A DNA stretch of 64,000 nucleotides from Candidatus Limnocylindrales bacterium (GTDB lineage: Bacteria; Desulfobacterota; Binatia; UBA1149; CAITLU01), in NCBI GenBank assembly GCA_035626395.1, contig DASPNR010000002.1, positions 405,019 through 469,018 on the forward strand, written 5' to 3'. Positions 8,244 to 17,252 of the stretch are shown here, piece by piece; positions within the stretch are counted from its first letter, which is position 1; each line of letters starts with the position of its first letter. Under the pieces are notes generated by a model. That model was given only the letters and a program-made list of their open reading frames with translations. It made no database searches and was not told the origin of the DNA. Both the position numbers and the translations under genes were made by a program.

Positions 8244-8948
8244 CTACTTCGACGACGAGCGGCGCAGCGCGACCTCGGCGAGAATTTTGGACACGACCTG
8301 ATCGATCTCGAGCCTGGTGGTGTCGAGAACGACCGCATCGGGCGCGGCTGCAAGTGGAGCGACGGGCCTGGTGCTGTCACGCCGGTCCCTTTCTGCCATT
8401 TCGCGCGCCACGGTGGCCGCGGCGGCGTCACCCGACTGCTTCGCGGCCAGCTCGAGGCTGCGCCGGCGCGCCCTTTCCTCGGGATCGGCATCGAGGAAAA
8501 CCTTCAGGTCGGCATCGGGAAAGATGACGGTGCCGATGTCGCGGCCCTCGACGACCGTGCCCGGAGGATGCGCCGCATTCCTTTGCCATTCCACAAGCAG
8601 CCGGCGCACCGTGGGGCACGCCGAGCTCTTGGACGCCGCCTGGCTGATTTCGGGGGCACGGATTCTGTCGGTGACGTCGCGTCCGTTGAGAAGAAAGCGG
8701 CGGCCGCGCTCGATCGATTCCACCTTGATGCGCGCGACGAGCTCGCCGAGCGCAGCGTCGTCGTCGAGCGCCACACCGTCTTCGAGCGCCGCCACGGCCA
8801 CGCAGCGATACAGAGCGCCCGAGTCGAGGTAGCCGAAGCCGAGCGCGTCCGCCACGCGCTGGGCGGTCGTCGACTTGCCCGCACCGGCCGGGCCGTCCAG
8901 TGCGATCAGGAACCCGCGCTGCGCCTCGTGCGATGATGGTTCGCTCAT
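8244..8948 (-). CDS. cmk: Cytidylate kinase
   Basis: A 234-residue cytosolic kinase that phosphorylates CMP and dCMP with ATP. The P-loop GPAGAGKST is at 19-27. Further markers are YLDSGALYR, NGRDVTDRIRAPEIS and VVEGRDIGTVIFPDADLKVFL (quoted in part: VVEGRDIGTVIFPDA), all diagnostic of Cmk. The start MSEPSSHEAQRG was chosen because its ATG overlaps the aroA stop as ATGA. It precedes rpsA by roughly 95 bases, the common aroA-cmk-rpsA order, linking nucleotide and translation functions to aromatic synthesis. Confidence 0.95.
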   Translation of the reverse strand: MSEPSSHEAQRGFLIALDGPAGAGKSTTAQRVADALGFGYLDSGALYRCVAVAALEDGVALDDDAALGELVARIKVESIERGRRFLLNGRDVTDRIRAPEISQAASKSSACPTVRRLLVEWQRNAAHPPGTVVEGRDIGTVIFPDADLKVFLDADPEERARRRSLELAAKQSGDAAAATVAREMAERDRRDSTRPVAPLAAAPDAVVLDTTRLEIDQVVSKILAEVALRRSSSK

Positions 8949-10249
8949 GCTCCCAACCTCTCCAGCGACGAGAAGAACTCCGGAAACGATACGGCAACCG
9001 CGCCCGCGTCGTCGAGCATGAGCGGACATCCGGCGGCCGCCGCGCCCACGGTGGCGGCCATCGCGATGCGATGATCGCCGCGGGTGGCAATCGCGCCGCC
9101 TTCGCTTTGCACGCGCAGATGCGCCGGCTGACCGTGGATGATCATTCCGTCTTCGCGCTCCTCCACCTGCACGCCCAGCGTCCTCAGCAGCGCCGCCGTC
9201 GTGGCGATCCGATCGCTTTCCTTGACGCGAAGCTCGGATGCGCCCGAAAGCACGGAGGTGCCGTCGGCGAAGGCTGCGGCAACGCACAGCAGCGGAAGCT
9301 CATCGATGCACGCCGGCACCTCCGGCGCCGTGATCTGGAACGGTCGCAGCGCCGATGCGCGCGCGCGCAGCGTGCCCACGCTCTCGCCGCCCTGCGTTCC
9401 CGTGACCGTTGCGGTGATGTCGGCGCCCATGCGCTGCAGCACGTCCAGGAATCCGGTGCGCGTCGGGTTGAGGCACACCTCCTCGACCGTCACTTCGCTT
9501 CCGGCGATGAGCACCGCGGCCGCGAGCAGGAAGGCGGCCGAGGACGGATCGCCCGCAACCGTCACGTCGCACGCCGACGGCACCACGGGCCCGTCGACGC
9601 TGACGCGAACGCCGCTGGTGCGCACGGCAACGCCCATGGCCGCGAGCATGTTCTCGGTGTGGTCGCGCGTCTTCTCGGGCTCCGTGACGCCGGTCGTGCC
9701 GGCGGCCTGCAGGCCGGCCAGCAACACCGCGCTCTTGAGCTGTGCGCTGGCCACGGGCAGCACCACGTCGGCGCCGCGGAGCGCACGGCCCTGCACCGTC
9801 AGCGGCGCATGGCCGTCGGTCGTCTCGACGAGGCCGCCCAGGCGGGCCAGCGGCTCGGCCACGCGACGCATCGGCCTTCGCGACAGCGACCCATCGCCCG
9901 ACAGCCTGGCCGTCAGCCCTTCCTGTCCCGCCAGCAGCCCGCACAGAAGCCGCATGGTGGTGCCCGAGTTCTGACAATCGATCTCGATACTGCCGCGCGC
10001 CAGCTTCATGGCGCGGCCTCGTACACGCACGGCGTCGGCGTCGATGCGCTCGATGGCGGCCCCGAGACGCTGCATGGCCGCCATCGTCGACAGCACGTCC
10101 TGGCCGCGCGGCAGTCCGCGCACGAGCGCCTCGCCCTCGGCGACGGCATTGAACATGAGCGCGCGATGCCCGATCGACTTGTCGCCCGGCACGCGCACGC
10201 GCCCGCGCAGCGGTCCACGCGCGGCGCCTGCCAGGTGCGAACCGGTCAT
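8945..10249 (-). CDS. aroA: 3-phosphoshikimate 1-carboxyvinyltransferase (EPSP synthase)
   Basis: A 434-residue EPSP synthase joining shikimate-3-phosphate and PEP. Signature segments are VPGDKSIGHRALMFNAVAEG near the N-terminus, LSGDGSLSRRPMRR in the middle and LRVKESDRIATTAALL in the C-terminal half. Glycine and alanine around the PEP site were not compared with glyphosate-resistant classes, so no resistance claim is made. The ATG at 10249 overlaps the tyrA stop, and the gene end overlaps the cmk start, both by four bases. It works between tyrA/hisC steps in chorismate supply. Confidence 0.95.
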   Translation of the reverse strand: MTGSHLAGAARGPLRGRVRVPGDKSIGHRALMFNAVAEGEALVRGLPRGQDVLSTMAAMQRLGAAIERIDADAVRVRGRAMKLARGSIEIDCQNSGTTMRLLCGLLAGQEGLTARLSGDGSLSRRPMRRVAEPLARLGGLVETTDGHAPLTVQGRALRGADVVLPVASAQLKSAVLLAGLQAAGTTGVTEPEKTRDHTENMLAAMGVAVRTSGVRVSVDGPVVPSACDVTVAGDPSSAAFLLAAAVLIAGSEVTVEEVCLNPTRTGFLDVLQRMGADITATVTGTQGGESVGTLRARASALRPFQITAPEVPACIDELPLLCVAAAFADGTSVLSGASELRVKESDRIATTAALLRTLGVQVEEREDGMIIHGQPAHLRVQSEGGAIATRGDHRIAMAATVGAAAAGCPLMLDDAGAVAVSFPEFFSSLERLGA

Positions 10250-11106
10250 CGCGGCAGGTCCCCGCGCAGCTTCTGCGCCTTCGCGAAGACGGCGCGAAGC
10301 CACGTCTCGTCGCCTTCCTCGATGGCCGCCTGCAGCCCTCCCAGCGCAAGCTCCATCTCGCTCAGCGCCTCCAGGATCGGCTCGCGGTTGGCCGTGATGA
10401 TGTCCAGCCACATGTCCGCATCGCTGGCGGCCAGACGGGTCATGTCGCGAAAGCCGCCGGCGGCGAGCTGCAGCACGCGATCGCGATTGGCTGCGTCATC
10501 GGCGGCCGCGGCCAACGCGTACGCGACCATCTGCGGCAGATGGCTGCACATCGCCACCGCCTCGTCGTGCTCGGCCGCGTTCATCACCACCACTTCGGCG
10601 TCGAGCGCGGTCCACATCGCGCGAATGGCGGCGGTCAGGGATTCGGGCGTCGCCGAATCCGGCGTCAGCACGACACGCGCGCCGCGAAACAGATCGACGT
10701 CGGCCGCGCCTGCGCCGCTTTCGGCCTTGCCCGCCATCGGATGCGCGCCAAGAAAGCGGGAGGAAAGGCCGAGGCGCGCCGCTTCGGCGACGATGGGCGC
10801 CTTGACGCTGCCGACGTCGGTGACGGCGCAGTGTGCGGGAAGCAGGTCGGTGAGCTCGCCGAGCTGGCGCAGCGCCGTCTGCACGGGCGTGGCCAGCACG
10901 ACCAGATCCGCATCGGCCACCGCGCTGGCAAGGTGGCTGGTCGTGTCGTCGACCAGACGCCGCGCTCGCGCTGTCTCCAGGTTGGTCGTGCTGCGGCCCA
11001 CGCCGGTCGTGCGTGCGAACAGGCCGCGTGCCTTGCCGGCACCGGCAAGGGAGGCACCGAGAAGACCCGTGCCGACCACGACACAGTGGGACCACTGGGC
11101 GGTCAT
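10246..11106 (-). CDS. tyrA: Prephenate dehydrogenase (or arogenate dehydrogenase)
   Basis: A 286-residue single-domain TyrA. The nucleotide-binding fold begins VVVGTGLLGASLAG, followed by DVGSVKAPIV and the catalytic-region HPMAGKAESG. There is no chorismate mutase domain or ACT domain, so it is the monofunctional form and not obviously feedback regulated. It oxidatively decarboxylates prephenate (or arogenate) toward tyrosine. Both ends overlap neighbours by four bases: hisC upstream and aroA downstream. Whether NAD or NADP is used cannot be read safely. Confidence 0.92.
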   Translation of the reverse strand: MTAQWSHCVVVGTGLLGASLAGAGKARGLFARTTGVGRSTTNLETARARRLVDDTTSHLASAVADADLVVLATPVQTALRQLGELTDLLPAHCAVTDVGSVKAPIVAEAARLGLSSRFLGAHPMAGKAESGAGAADVDLFRGARVVLTPDSATPESLTAAIRAMWTALDAEVVVMNAAEHDEAVAMCSHLPQMVAYALAAAADDAANRDRVLQLAAGGFRDMTRLAASDADMWLDIITANREPILEALSEMELALGGLQAAIEEGDETWLRAVFAKAQKLRGDLPR

Positions 11107-12203
11107 CGGCTGCGCTCCGCCATCACGGCGCCGATTCCGTCGATGGCTCGCTCGTCCTCTTCACGGGTTCCGAGCGTGATGCGGACGTGATCGGGAAAGC
11201 CGTAGGCGTCCATCGGACGGACGATGATGCCGCGTCGCACCAGTGCGTCCGTCATTGCCGCACCGGCGCCGACCCTGACCAGCAGGAAGTTGGCCTGGCT
11301 CGGAACGTATTCGACGTCCATCGCGGCAAGCGCCGCGTACCAGCGCCGGCGGCTCTCGTGCACGAGAGCGCGCGAGGCCTGCACGTGTTCCTCGTCGTCG
11401 AGCGCGGCCGTGGCCGCGACCTGTGCCAGCAGATTGACGTTGAACGGCTGACGCAGCCGCGAGAGCCCGTCCATCATCTCCAGCGATCCGACGCCGTAGC
11501 CGATCCGCAGACCCGCCAGCCCGTAGATTTTGGAGAAGGTGCGCGAAACGACCAGACCAGGATGCGCATCGATGTAGCGCAGGCCGTCCGGGTATTCGGG
11601 GTCCTCGACGAATTCGAAGTACGCTTCGTCCAGCACGACCGCCACGGTCTCGGGGACCGATGCAAGGAAGCGTTCCCACTGGCTGCGGCGAAAGATCGTG
11701 CCGGTCGGATTGTTGGGATTGGCCAGGAAGACGACGCGCGTGCGAGGGCCGATGCGGCCGGCGATCGCGTCGAGGTCGTGCTCGAAGCCGTGCGCCGGCA
11801 CCGCAACCGGAGTGGCGCCGACGGCGATCGTCACCAGCGGATAGACCAGGAACGCGTCGGCCGAGAAGACCACTTCGTCGCCCGGGCCGGCGAGCATGCG
11901 GCAGACCAGCTCGAGAACTTCGTTGGAGCCATTGCCGAAAACGATGCGCCGGGGGTCGACGCCGATCCTGCCCGCCATCTTCTCCGTCAGCACGACCGCA
12001 CCGCCGTCGGGATAGCGATGGATATCGTCGATCGCCTCGCGCAGCGCCGCCAGCGCACGTGGCGACGGACCGAGCGCGTTCTCGTTGGACGCGATCTTGA
12101 TCGATCCGTGGATGCCCAGCTCGCGCTCCACCTCTTCGATGGGACGGCCCGGCTTGTACGGTGTCAGCGAACGGATGCGCTCTGGAATGACGGGCCCTGG
12201 CAC
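11103..12203 (-). CDS. hisC: Histidinol-phosphate/aromatic aminotransferase
   Basis: A 366-residue PLP aminotransferase of fold type I. Landmarks are SNENALGPSP, VFGNGSNEVLEL, NPNNPTGT, DEAYFEF and the PLP lysine in SRTFSKIYGLAGLRIGY. The family makes histidinol phosphate, but in a hisC-tyrA-aroA cluster it commonly transaminates aromatic keto acids as well; its place here argues for a role in Phe/Tyr synthesis. GTG at 12203 is used because a stop lies just upstream and no other start precedes the conserved block. It is first gene of the operon that runs to lapA. Confidence 0.9.
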   Translation of the reverse strand: MPGPVIPERIRSLTPYKPGRPIEEVERELGIHGSIKIASNENALGPSPRALAALREAIDDIHRYPDGGAVVLTEKMAGRIGVDPRRIVFGNGSNEVLELVCRMLAGPGDEVVFSADAFLVYPLVTIAVGATPVAVPAHGFEHDLDAIAGRIGPRTRVVFLANPNNPTGTIFRRSQWERFLASVPETVAVVLDEAYFEFVEDPEYPDGLRYIDAHPGLVVSRTFSKIYGLAGLRIGYGVGSLEMMDGLSRLRQPFNVNLLAQVAATAALDDEEHVQASRALVHESRRRWYAALAAMDVEYVPSQANFLLVRVGAGAAMTDALVRRGIIVRPMDAYGFPDHVRITLGTREEDERAIDGIGAVMAERSR

Positions 12204-12476
12204 GCGCGCTAGCTAGCGGGAACGGGGGTGAATCGCCACCTTCTCCTGTTGCAAAGCCGCGTCATGCGGTTGCCGGCGTCGATGCGACGACGTGCACCGC
12301 CTCCCAAACACCGCGAGCACCCTCATCGCTGTGCGTAAGCAGCGTCATCATCGAACGCGGATCGCGAAACCGCATTGCGAGCCGAGCCGGCCGATCGCAA
12401 CGTGGATGAACTTCCAAACCCTGCTCGACTCACGATGACCGGGGACGCTTCGGTTTCCCCAAGGAGGTTCGCAACG
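12204..12476. other. Divergent intergenic region between hisC and the protease gene
   Basis: This 273-base gap must hold the promoters for the minus-strand hisC operon and for the plus-strand protease. I see no convincing -35/-10 pair. A short hairpin (GGGGA at 12441-12445 with TCCCC at 12456-12460) sits directly before the AAGGAGG ribosome site at 12461-12467. A GCTAGCTAGC palindrome lies just upstream of hisC. Confidence 0.5.
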
Positions 12477-13355
12477 ATGAATCGACCTTCCCACACACAT
12501 GTGTGGAACGCTGCGCTGGCCGTGACGGCCTGCGCACCTCTTGCTGCTGTCGCACTGGCTCCGAACGCAACGGCGGGACTGCTGAGCTCCGTCACTTCGG
12601 CAGCCCCTGATCTGAACTGGACGCTCGGAGGCCACCGTGTGCATCTGATCGAAGTCCCGGCCGCGGCTCCCGTCGGCGCCGGACCGTGTGCCGGCGTAAG
12701 GCCGGGCGCCATCGTTGAAAGCGACACCGGACAGTGCACGTTCAATTTCCTCTTCACCGGAAGCGACGGCGCCACGTACATGGGCACCGCCGGCCACTGC
12801 ATCCTCGGCGAATCACCGGTTGGCGGCGATGTCGGCGAAGAGACGTGGCCGGTGGGCGAAGGTCCCGAAGCCCGTGATTCCACGGGCGCCCGGATCGGCG
12901 AATTCACCTACGCGATCCTCGAGGACCCCAAGGACTTCGCTCTGGTTCTGCTGGATCCAGGCGTGGCCGCCAATGCGCAGATGTGTCACTTCGGCGGACC
13001 GACCGGCATCAACGACGATCGGACGTCGAACCCGGTGTTGCTGCATCACTTCGGCAACGGCCTCGCCATCGGCAGCGTGCTGCCGGCTCGCACGCACGTG
13101 GCCACGGGAATGCCTCATTCCGACCATGTGTTCGCCGACGGCGCCGCCCTTCCCGGCGACTCGGGCAGCGGCGTGATCAGCGAGGACGGCCGCGCCGTCG
13201 GCGTGCTCGTCACCGTCGGCGTTCATCTGGGCGGCATCGGGACGGCAGGCGTCGATGCCGGCGTCGTCGGCATCACGCGCCTGACGCCGCAGGTCGAGCG
13301 CGCCGAGCAAGTGCTCGGCATCGATCTGACGCTGGCGCCGGCGCCGGCCTTGTAG
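12477..13355 (+). CDS. Secreted trypsin-like (S1 family) serine protease
   Basis: A 292-residue exported protein. A signal peptide (MNRPSHTHVW, then a hydrophobic AALAVTACAPLAAVALA stretch) is followed by a chymotrypsin fold. The catalytic triad is visible: His107 in MGTAGHC, Asp153 in DFALVLLD and Ser229 in LPGDSGSGV. Cys108 and others may form disulfides. AAGGAGG lies nine bases before the ATG and fixes this start over a longer frame that begins at 12375. The gene stands alone between the hisC operon and cstA, with a GC hairpin after it. It is a plausible T2SS client, since such proteases are often secreted that way; specificity is unknown. Confidence 0.88.
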   Translation: MNRPSHTHVWNAALAVTACAPLAAVALAPNATAGLLSSVTSAAPDLNWTLGGHRVHLIEVPAAAPVGAGPCAGVRPGAIVESDTGQCTFNFLFTGSDGATYMGTAGHCILGESPVGGDVGEETWPVGEGPEARDSTGARIGEFTYAILEDPKDFALVLLDPGVAANAQMCHFGGPTGINDDRTSNPVLLHHFGNGLAIGSVLPARTHVATGMPHSDHVFADGAALPGDSGSGVISEDGRAVGVLVTVGVHLGGIGTAGVDAGVVGITRLTPQVERAEQVLGIDLTLAPAPAL

Positions 13356-13370
13356 CCAGCGCCTGCGCAA

Positions 13371-13409
13371 GGCGGCGGCGGCGTGCTCGGGAGGCACGCC
13401 GTCGCCGCC
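13371..13409 (+). terminator. Strong GC hairpin after the protease gene
   Basis: A 16-bp stem (13371-13386 with 13394-13409, one G-U pair in RNA) encloses a 7-base loop, TCGGGAG. It begins 15 bases after the protease stop. There is no T run, so it may end transcription with Rho or only protect the 3' end of the mRNA. Confidence 0.55.
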
Positions 13410-13482
13410 ATGCTCCCAAGCCCCGCCGACCTTCGTGCGCGCGCGCCTCGACCACGGCCAGCGCGTCGGTAACAATCGCGCG

Positions 13483-15522
13483 ATGAATCGCATCGCTTCG
13501 ACCCTGGGATGGCTGCTGGTAGCGGCGTTCGGCGCCGGCGGCCTTGCGTACGTGGCCCTGCACCGCGGCGAGAGCGTCTCGAGCCTGTGGTTCCTGATCG
13601 CGGGCCTGTGCGTCTACGCCATCGGCTACCGCTACTACTCGGCCTTCCTGGCGTCGCGCGCGCTGATGCTCGACGACTCGCGGCCGACGCCCGCGCACCG
13701 GCTAGCCGACGGCCGCGATTTCGTTCCCACCAATCGCTGGGTCGTCTTCGGGCATCACTTCGCCGCCATCGCCGGGCCGGGGCCCCTGGTCGGTCCGATC
13801 CTGGCGGCACAGTTCGGCTACCTGCCCGGCGCGCTCTACATCGTCATCGGAGTCGTCCTCGGCGGCGCGGTGCAGGACTTCACCGTGCTGGTCGGGTCGA
13901 TGCGCCGCGGCGGCCGCAGCCTGGGTCAGATCGTGCGCGACGAGATCGGACCGGTCGGCGGCGCGGCAGCGCTGATCGGCGTCCTGGCGATCATGCTGAT
14001 CCTCATCGGCGTGCTTGGCCTGGTGGTCACCAACGCGATGTTCGGCAGCCCCTGGGGAACGTTCACGATCGCGATGACGATTCCGATCGCCCTGGCCATG
14101 GGCGTGTACATGACCAGCATCCGTCCCGGACACGTGCTGGAAGCGTCGCTCGGCGGGCTGGCGCTGACGCTGCTGGCGGTCTGGGGCGGCCGCTTCATCC
14201 ACGAGCACGAGACGCTGCGCGTCTTCTTCGATCTGTCCAAGACGCAGATTGCCGTCAGCCTGATCATCTACGGGTTCACGGCGAGCGTCCTGCCGGTGTG
14301 GCTGCTGCTCGCGCCGCGCGACTACCTGTCGGCGTTCATCAAGATCGGCACGGTGGCGCTGCTGGCGCTCGGGCTGCTGTGGGTACGGCCGGACGTTCAC
14401 ATGCCGGCGCTGACGCAGTTCATCGACGGCACCGGCCCCGTCTTTGCCGGAAAGCTGTTCCCCTTCTGCTTCATCACCATCGCCTGCGGCGCGATCTCCG
14501 GATTCCACTCGCTCATCGCCAGCGGCACCACACCCAAACTGCTGGATCGCGAGAGCGATGCCCGCTTCATCGGCTACGGCGCCATGCTGATGGAGAGCTT
14601 CGTGGCCCTCATGGCATTGATGGCGGCCACCGTGATGGACCCGGGCGTCTACTTCGCCATGAACGCGCCCGCTGCGCTTCTCGGCAGCACCGCCACCGAA
14701 GCGGCGGCGAGGATCGCCAGCTGGGGCTTCACGCTCGATCCGGCGGGGTTCGAGGAGCTGACGCGGCAGGTCGGCGAGTCGACGCTGCTGTCGCGCACCG
14801 GAGGAGCGCCGACGCTGGCGGTGGGAATGGCCGAGATCTTCTCGAGCGCGCTAGGCGGTCCCGCTTTCAAGGGCCTCTGGTACCACTTCGCCATCATGTT
14901 CGAGGCGTTGTTCATCCTGACGACCCTCGATGCGGGCACGCGCGTCGGCCGCTTCATGATGCAGGACGCGCTCGGCAACCTCTGGGAGCCGCTCGGGCGC
15001 ACCTCGTCGCTGCCGGCCAACGTCTTCTCCTCGGCGCTGATCGTGGGCGGCTGGGGCTACTTCCTCTATCAAGGCGTGGTCGATCCTCTCGGCGGCATCA
15101 ACTCGCTCTGGCCGCTGTTCGGCATCGCCAACCAGTTGCTGGCCGCCACGGCGCTGGCCGCCGTCACAACGATCTTCATCAAGTCGTCCCGCCCTGCGTA
15201 CGCGCTCGTGACGCTGATCCCGCTGCTGTGGCTGCTGGTGGTGACGATGACGGCGGGCTTCCAGAAGATCTTTTCGGCGGATACGCGCATAGGATTTCTC
15301 GCGCAGGCCGCGCACCTGTCGGCGCAGCTCGAGAGCGGGAGCGTCGCCGCCGACAAGCTCGCGCAGACGCAGGCGGTGATCTTCAACAATCGCCTGGATG
15401 CCGTCGTCACCGCAGTGTTCATGGCGCTTGTCACCATCGTCGTCGTCGATGCCGCACGCGTGTGGTGGAAGACGCTGTCGCGGCCGCGCCTGGCCGCCGG
15501 TCTGGAGGAGGCGCGCGCATGA
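13483..15522 (+). CDS. cstA: CstA-family carbon starvation/peptide transporter
   Basis: A 679-residue polytopic inner-membrane protein of the CstA/BtsT family. Typical segments are YRYYSAFLASRALMLDDSRP, DGRDFVPTNRWVVFGHHFAA (quoted in part: FVPTNRWVVFGHHFA), GPILAAQFGYLPG and ISGFHSLIASGTTPK. Around 15 or more hydrophobic segments fit the family. E. coli CstA imports peptides during carbon starvation and BtsT imports pyruvate; which applies here is not clear. The start MNRIASTLG precedes the first membrane helix. Its stop overlaps a small ORF by ATGA, matching the cstA-ybdD pairing seen in other bacteria. Confidence 0.92.
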   Translation: MNRIASTLGWLLVAAFGAGGLAYVALHRGESVSSLWFLIAGLCVYAIGYRYYSAFLASRALMLDDSRPTPAHRLADGRDFVPTNRWVVFGHHFAAIAGPGPLVGPILAAQFGYLPGALYIVIGVVLGGAVQDFTVLVGSMRRGGRSLGQIVRDEIGPVGGAAALIGVLAIMLILIGVLGLVVTNAMFGSPWGTFTIAMTIPIALAMGVYMTSIRPGHVLEASLGGLALTLLAVWGGRFIHEHETLRVFFDLSKTQIAVSLIIYGFTASVLPVWLLLAPRDYLSAFIKIGTVALLALGLLWVRPDVHMPALTQFIDGTGPVFAGKLFPFCFITIACGAISGFHSLIASGTTPKLLDRESDARFIGYGAMLMESFVALMALMAATVMDPGVYFAMNAPAALLGSTATEAAARIASWGFTLDPAGFEELTRQVGESTLLSRTGGAPTLAVGMAEIFSSALGGPAFKGLWYHFAIMFEALFILTTLDAGTRVGRFMMQDALGNLWEPLGRTSSLPANVFSSALIVGGWGYFLYQGVVDPLGGINSLWPLFGIANQLLAATALAAVTTIFIKSSRPAYALVTLIPLLWLLVVTMTAGFQKIFSADTRIGFLAQAAHLSAQLESGSVAADKLAQTQAVIFNNRLDAVVTAVFMALVTIVVVDAARVWWKTLSRPRLAAGLEEARA

Positions 15523-15728
15523 ATGCGAGGAACCGGCGGCTGCATACGGCCAGGGCAATGCAGCGGATCCGGCACGGTGCGGCCGCGCTTCGAATGTTCG
15601 TGCAGGGCTTCGTCGGCGTGGCGGGCGCAACTATTGCACCGCCCGCCGCCGGCGACCCCAAGCTCGACGCCCGCGGCACGCGCCGTACCCTGGAACAGAC
15701 TGCGGCGCGCCGGGGGCGCTGTTGCTGA
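15519..15728 (+). CDS. Small CstA-linked protein ending in RCC, YbdD/YjiX-like position
   Basis: A 69-residue ORF whose ATG overlaps the cstA stop (ATGA). It ends in GRCC, like the short YbdD/YjiX (DUF466) proteins that sit beside CstA and BtsT and end in an RCC tail. The family's central Tyr/His motif (pattern YxxYxxH) and its Pro-rich stretch are not visible, so it is either very diverged, frame-damaged, or an unrelated ORF that mimics the ending. It is Arg- and Ala-rich with one mildly hydrophobic segment. Position and tail support the call; the body does not. Confidence 0.45.
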   Translation: MNARNRRLHTARAMQRIRHGAAALRMFVQGFVGVAGATIAPPAAGDPKLDARGTRRTLEQTAARRGRCC

Positions 15729-15788
15729 GCGGACCCGGCGTGAATGAACCTGCCGGCCGAGGTGTCTCTTGGCCAAGGCAGCGATCTC

Positions 15789-16736
15789 ATGCCCGAGGGA
15801 CCCGAAGTGCGACGGTACGCCGACCTGCTGGCGGCCTCGCTCACCGGCAGCGCCATCCGCAAGGTCTCGGCGCGTACGCGTCAGGCACGCTCGTGGCTCG
15901 ATGAGCACGGCGAGTCGCTGGACGGGCGGCGTCTGACGACCATCTGCTCGCGCGGCAAGCACCTGATCGGCTACATCGAGGGGAACGTCTACTTCCACTC
16001 GCACCTCATGATGTGGGGACGATGGCGCGTTGACCCGAGCGAGCCCGAGTTCGACCGCCGAGAGCGGGCGCGCATCGTCACGGAGGCGGGAACCGCGGTC
16101 CTGTCGTCAGCGCCCGTCTTCGAGATTGGAAGCGGCGACCCTTTCGAGAACGTCGAGCACCTTCGAAGCATCGGCCCCGACATCCTTCCCTACGAAGGCA
16201 TCGCAGCGTTCGATCGGGACGTGTTCCGCCGTCGCCTGCTGTCCCCCGCACACTGCCGCTACACCATCGGCGCGGCGCTCCTGGATCAGCAGCTGGTGGC
16301 CGGCATCGGCAACTATCTGCGCTGTGAAATCCTCTACTGCTGCGGCATCAACCCCTGGCGCACGGTCTCGGCGCTGAGCGAGCCGGAGATCGGATGCCTC
16401 TCGGCAACCATCCCGCTCCTGGCACGGCGCGCGTACGAGCGCAGCGGAACCACCGTCTCGGACGAAGAAAAGCAGCGTCTAGGCAGCGAGCCGGGGCTCG
16501 TCTATCAGGCGGGGCGCGAATACGGCACGCGCCACTACGTGTTTCGCAGGACCAATCTTCCGTGCCTGCGCTGCGGCAGCACGATCCGTCAGCAGCGCCA
16601 GGTGACGCGCTTCGACGAAGAAGGCGAACACACGCGGATCACGTACTTCTGCCCGGACTGTCAGGGAGTGGACGTCGAACCGCGTGCGGCCGCGCGAGCT
16701 GCGAGGAGCTCGAGCGGCCGCCAGCGCCGCGCGTAA
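15789..16736 (+). CDS. nei: Fpg/Nei-family DNA glycosylase (endonuclease VIII-like)
   Basis: A 315-residue base-excision repair enzyme. After Met removal, the N-terminal Pro2 of MPEGPEVRRYAD is the Schiff-base nucleophile and Glu3 the acid; Lys57 (SRGKHL) helps bind the lesion. GAALLDQQLVAGIGNYLRCE is the helix-two-turn-helix (quoted in part: VAGIGNYLRCE). The C-terminus has a zinc finger, C259xxC262 and C288xxC291. The motif start MPEGPE fixes the ATG at 15789 rather than the upstream in-frame ATG at 15744. Nei is preferred to Fpg because of the lesion-loop region, but the subclass is not certain. Confidence 0.88.
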   Translation: MPEGPEVRRYADLLAASLTGSAIRKVSARTRQARSWLDEHGESLDGRRLTTICSRGKHLIGYIEGNVYFHSHLMMWGRWRVDPSEPEFDRRERARIVTEAGTAVLSSAPVFEIGSGDPFENVEHLRSIGPDILPYEGIAAFDRDVFRRRLLSPAHCRYTIGAALLDQQLVAGIGNYLRCEILYCCGINPWRTVSALSEPEIGCLSATIPLLARRAYERSGTTVSDEEKQRLGSEPGLVYQAGREYGTRHYVFRRTNLPCLRCGSTIRQQRQVTRFDEEGEHTRITYFCPDCQGVDVEPRAAARAARSSSGRQRRA

Positions 16737-16751
16737 TCGTGGGGGAGGAAC

Positions 16752-17105
16752 TTACGCGCGAGCCCGGTAGGTGCGGCGAATTGCGGCTGCCGGCACCAGC
16801 GACGGCGCCAGATTCTTCTTCATGCGCGTGGCGCGCTCGAGCTTGCGCAGCCCTGCACGCATGTAGTCGGAATCGATTCCCAGGCTCGCGCAGATGCTCT
16901 CGAAGGAATACAGCCACTCGCAGTCGCGGCTGGCGAACCAGCGCGAGACCTCGAAGTAGCGCTTGCGGCGCTCGGGACTGCCGGAGTCGACGCCGAGCCG
17001 GAAGGTGGCGAGCGCCTCCTCCAGCACCGCAGCCATCAGCCGGTGCTCGGCCGTGGAATCGAGGTCCGAGTCGCTCGTCGCGTCGAAGGCCTCGGTGAAA
17101 TTCAT
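16752..17105 (-). CDS. Conserved unknown protein, 117 aa
   Basis: A 117-residue soluble, mainly helical protein (MNFTEAFDATSDSD) with no signal or membrane segment. It has a Trp/Phe-rich centre (EVSRWFASRDCEWLYSFESI) and a block CASLGIDSDYMRAGLRKLE that resembles a small helix-turn-helix-like repeat. I believe similar short proteins occur in deltaproteobacteria without assigned function. A strong GGGAGG lies ten bases before the ATG, so it is well translated. It converges with nei (15 bases apart) and diverges from the phosphotransferase. No function is proposed. Confidence 0.7.
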   Translation of the reverse strand: MNFTEAFDATSDSDLDSTAEHRLMAAVLEEALATFRLGVDSGSPERRKRYFEVSRWFASRDCEWLYSFESICASLGIDSDYMRAGLRKLERATRMKKNLAPSLVPAAAIRRTYRARA

Positions 17106-17252
17106 GATCGCATGACCTCCCTTTGTCTGGATGCGCGCGACAACCCCGGTCGCGGCCCCTTCTCCAGATGCCGGATGATCCCACACGGAGGTCGGCGCGT
17201 CACGGGGCAAAAGTCTTAAGAATTCTACAGATACGGCCGCCGTTGCGGCGTC

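Noticed and set aside
12323..12907. A 194-codon minus-strand frame over the protease gene
   Set aside because: Lies opposite the signal peptide and catalytic His of a clear protease; Ser/Pro-rich with no ribosome site.
13509..15728. A 739-codon plus-strand frame across cstA
   Set aside because: Overlaps cstA in another frame and is Arg-rich. Only its last 69 codons, in phase with an ATG overlapping the cstA stop, were kept as a possible gene.
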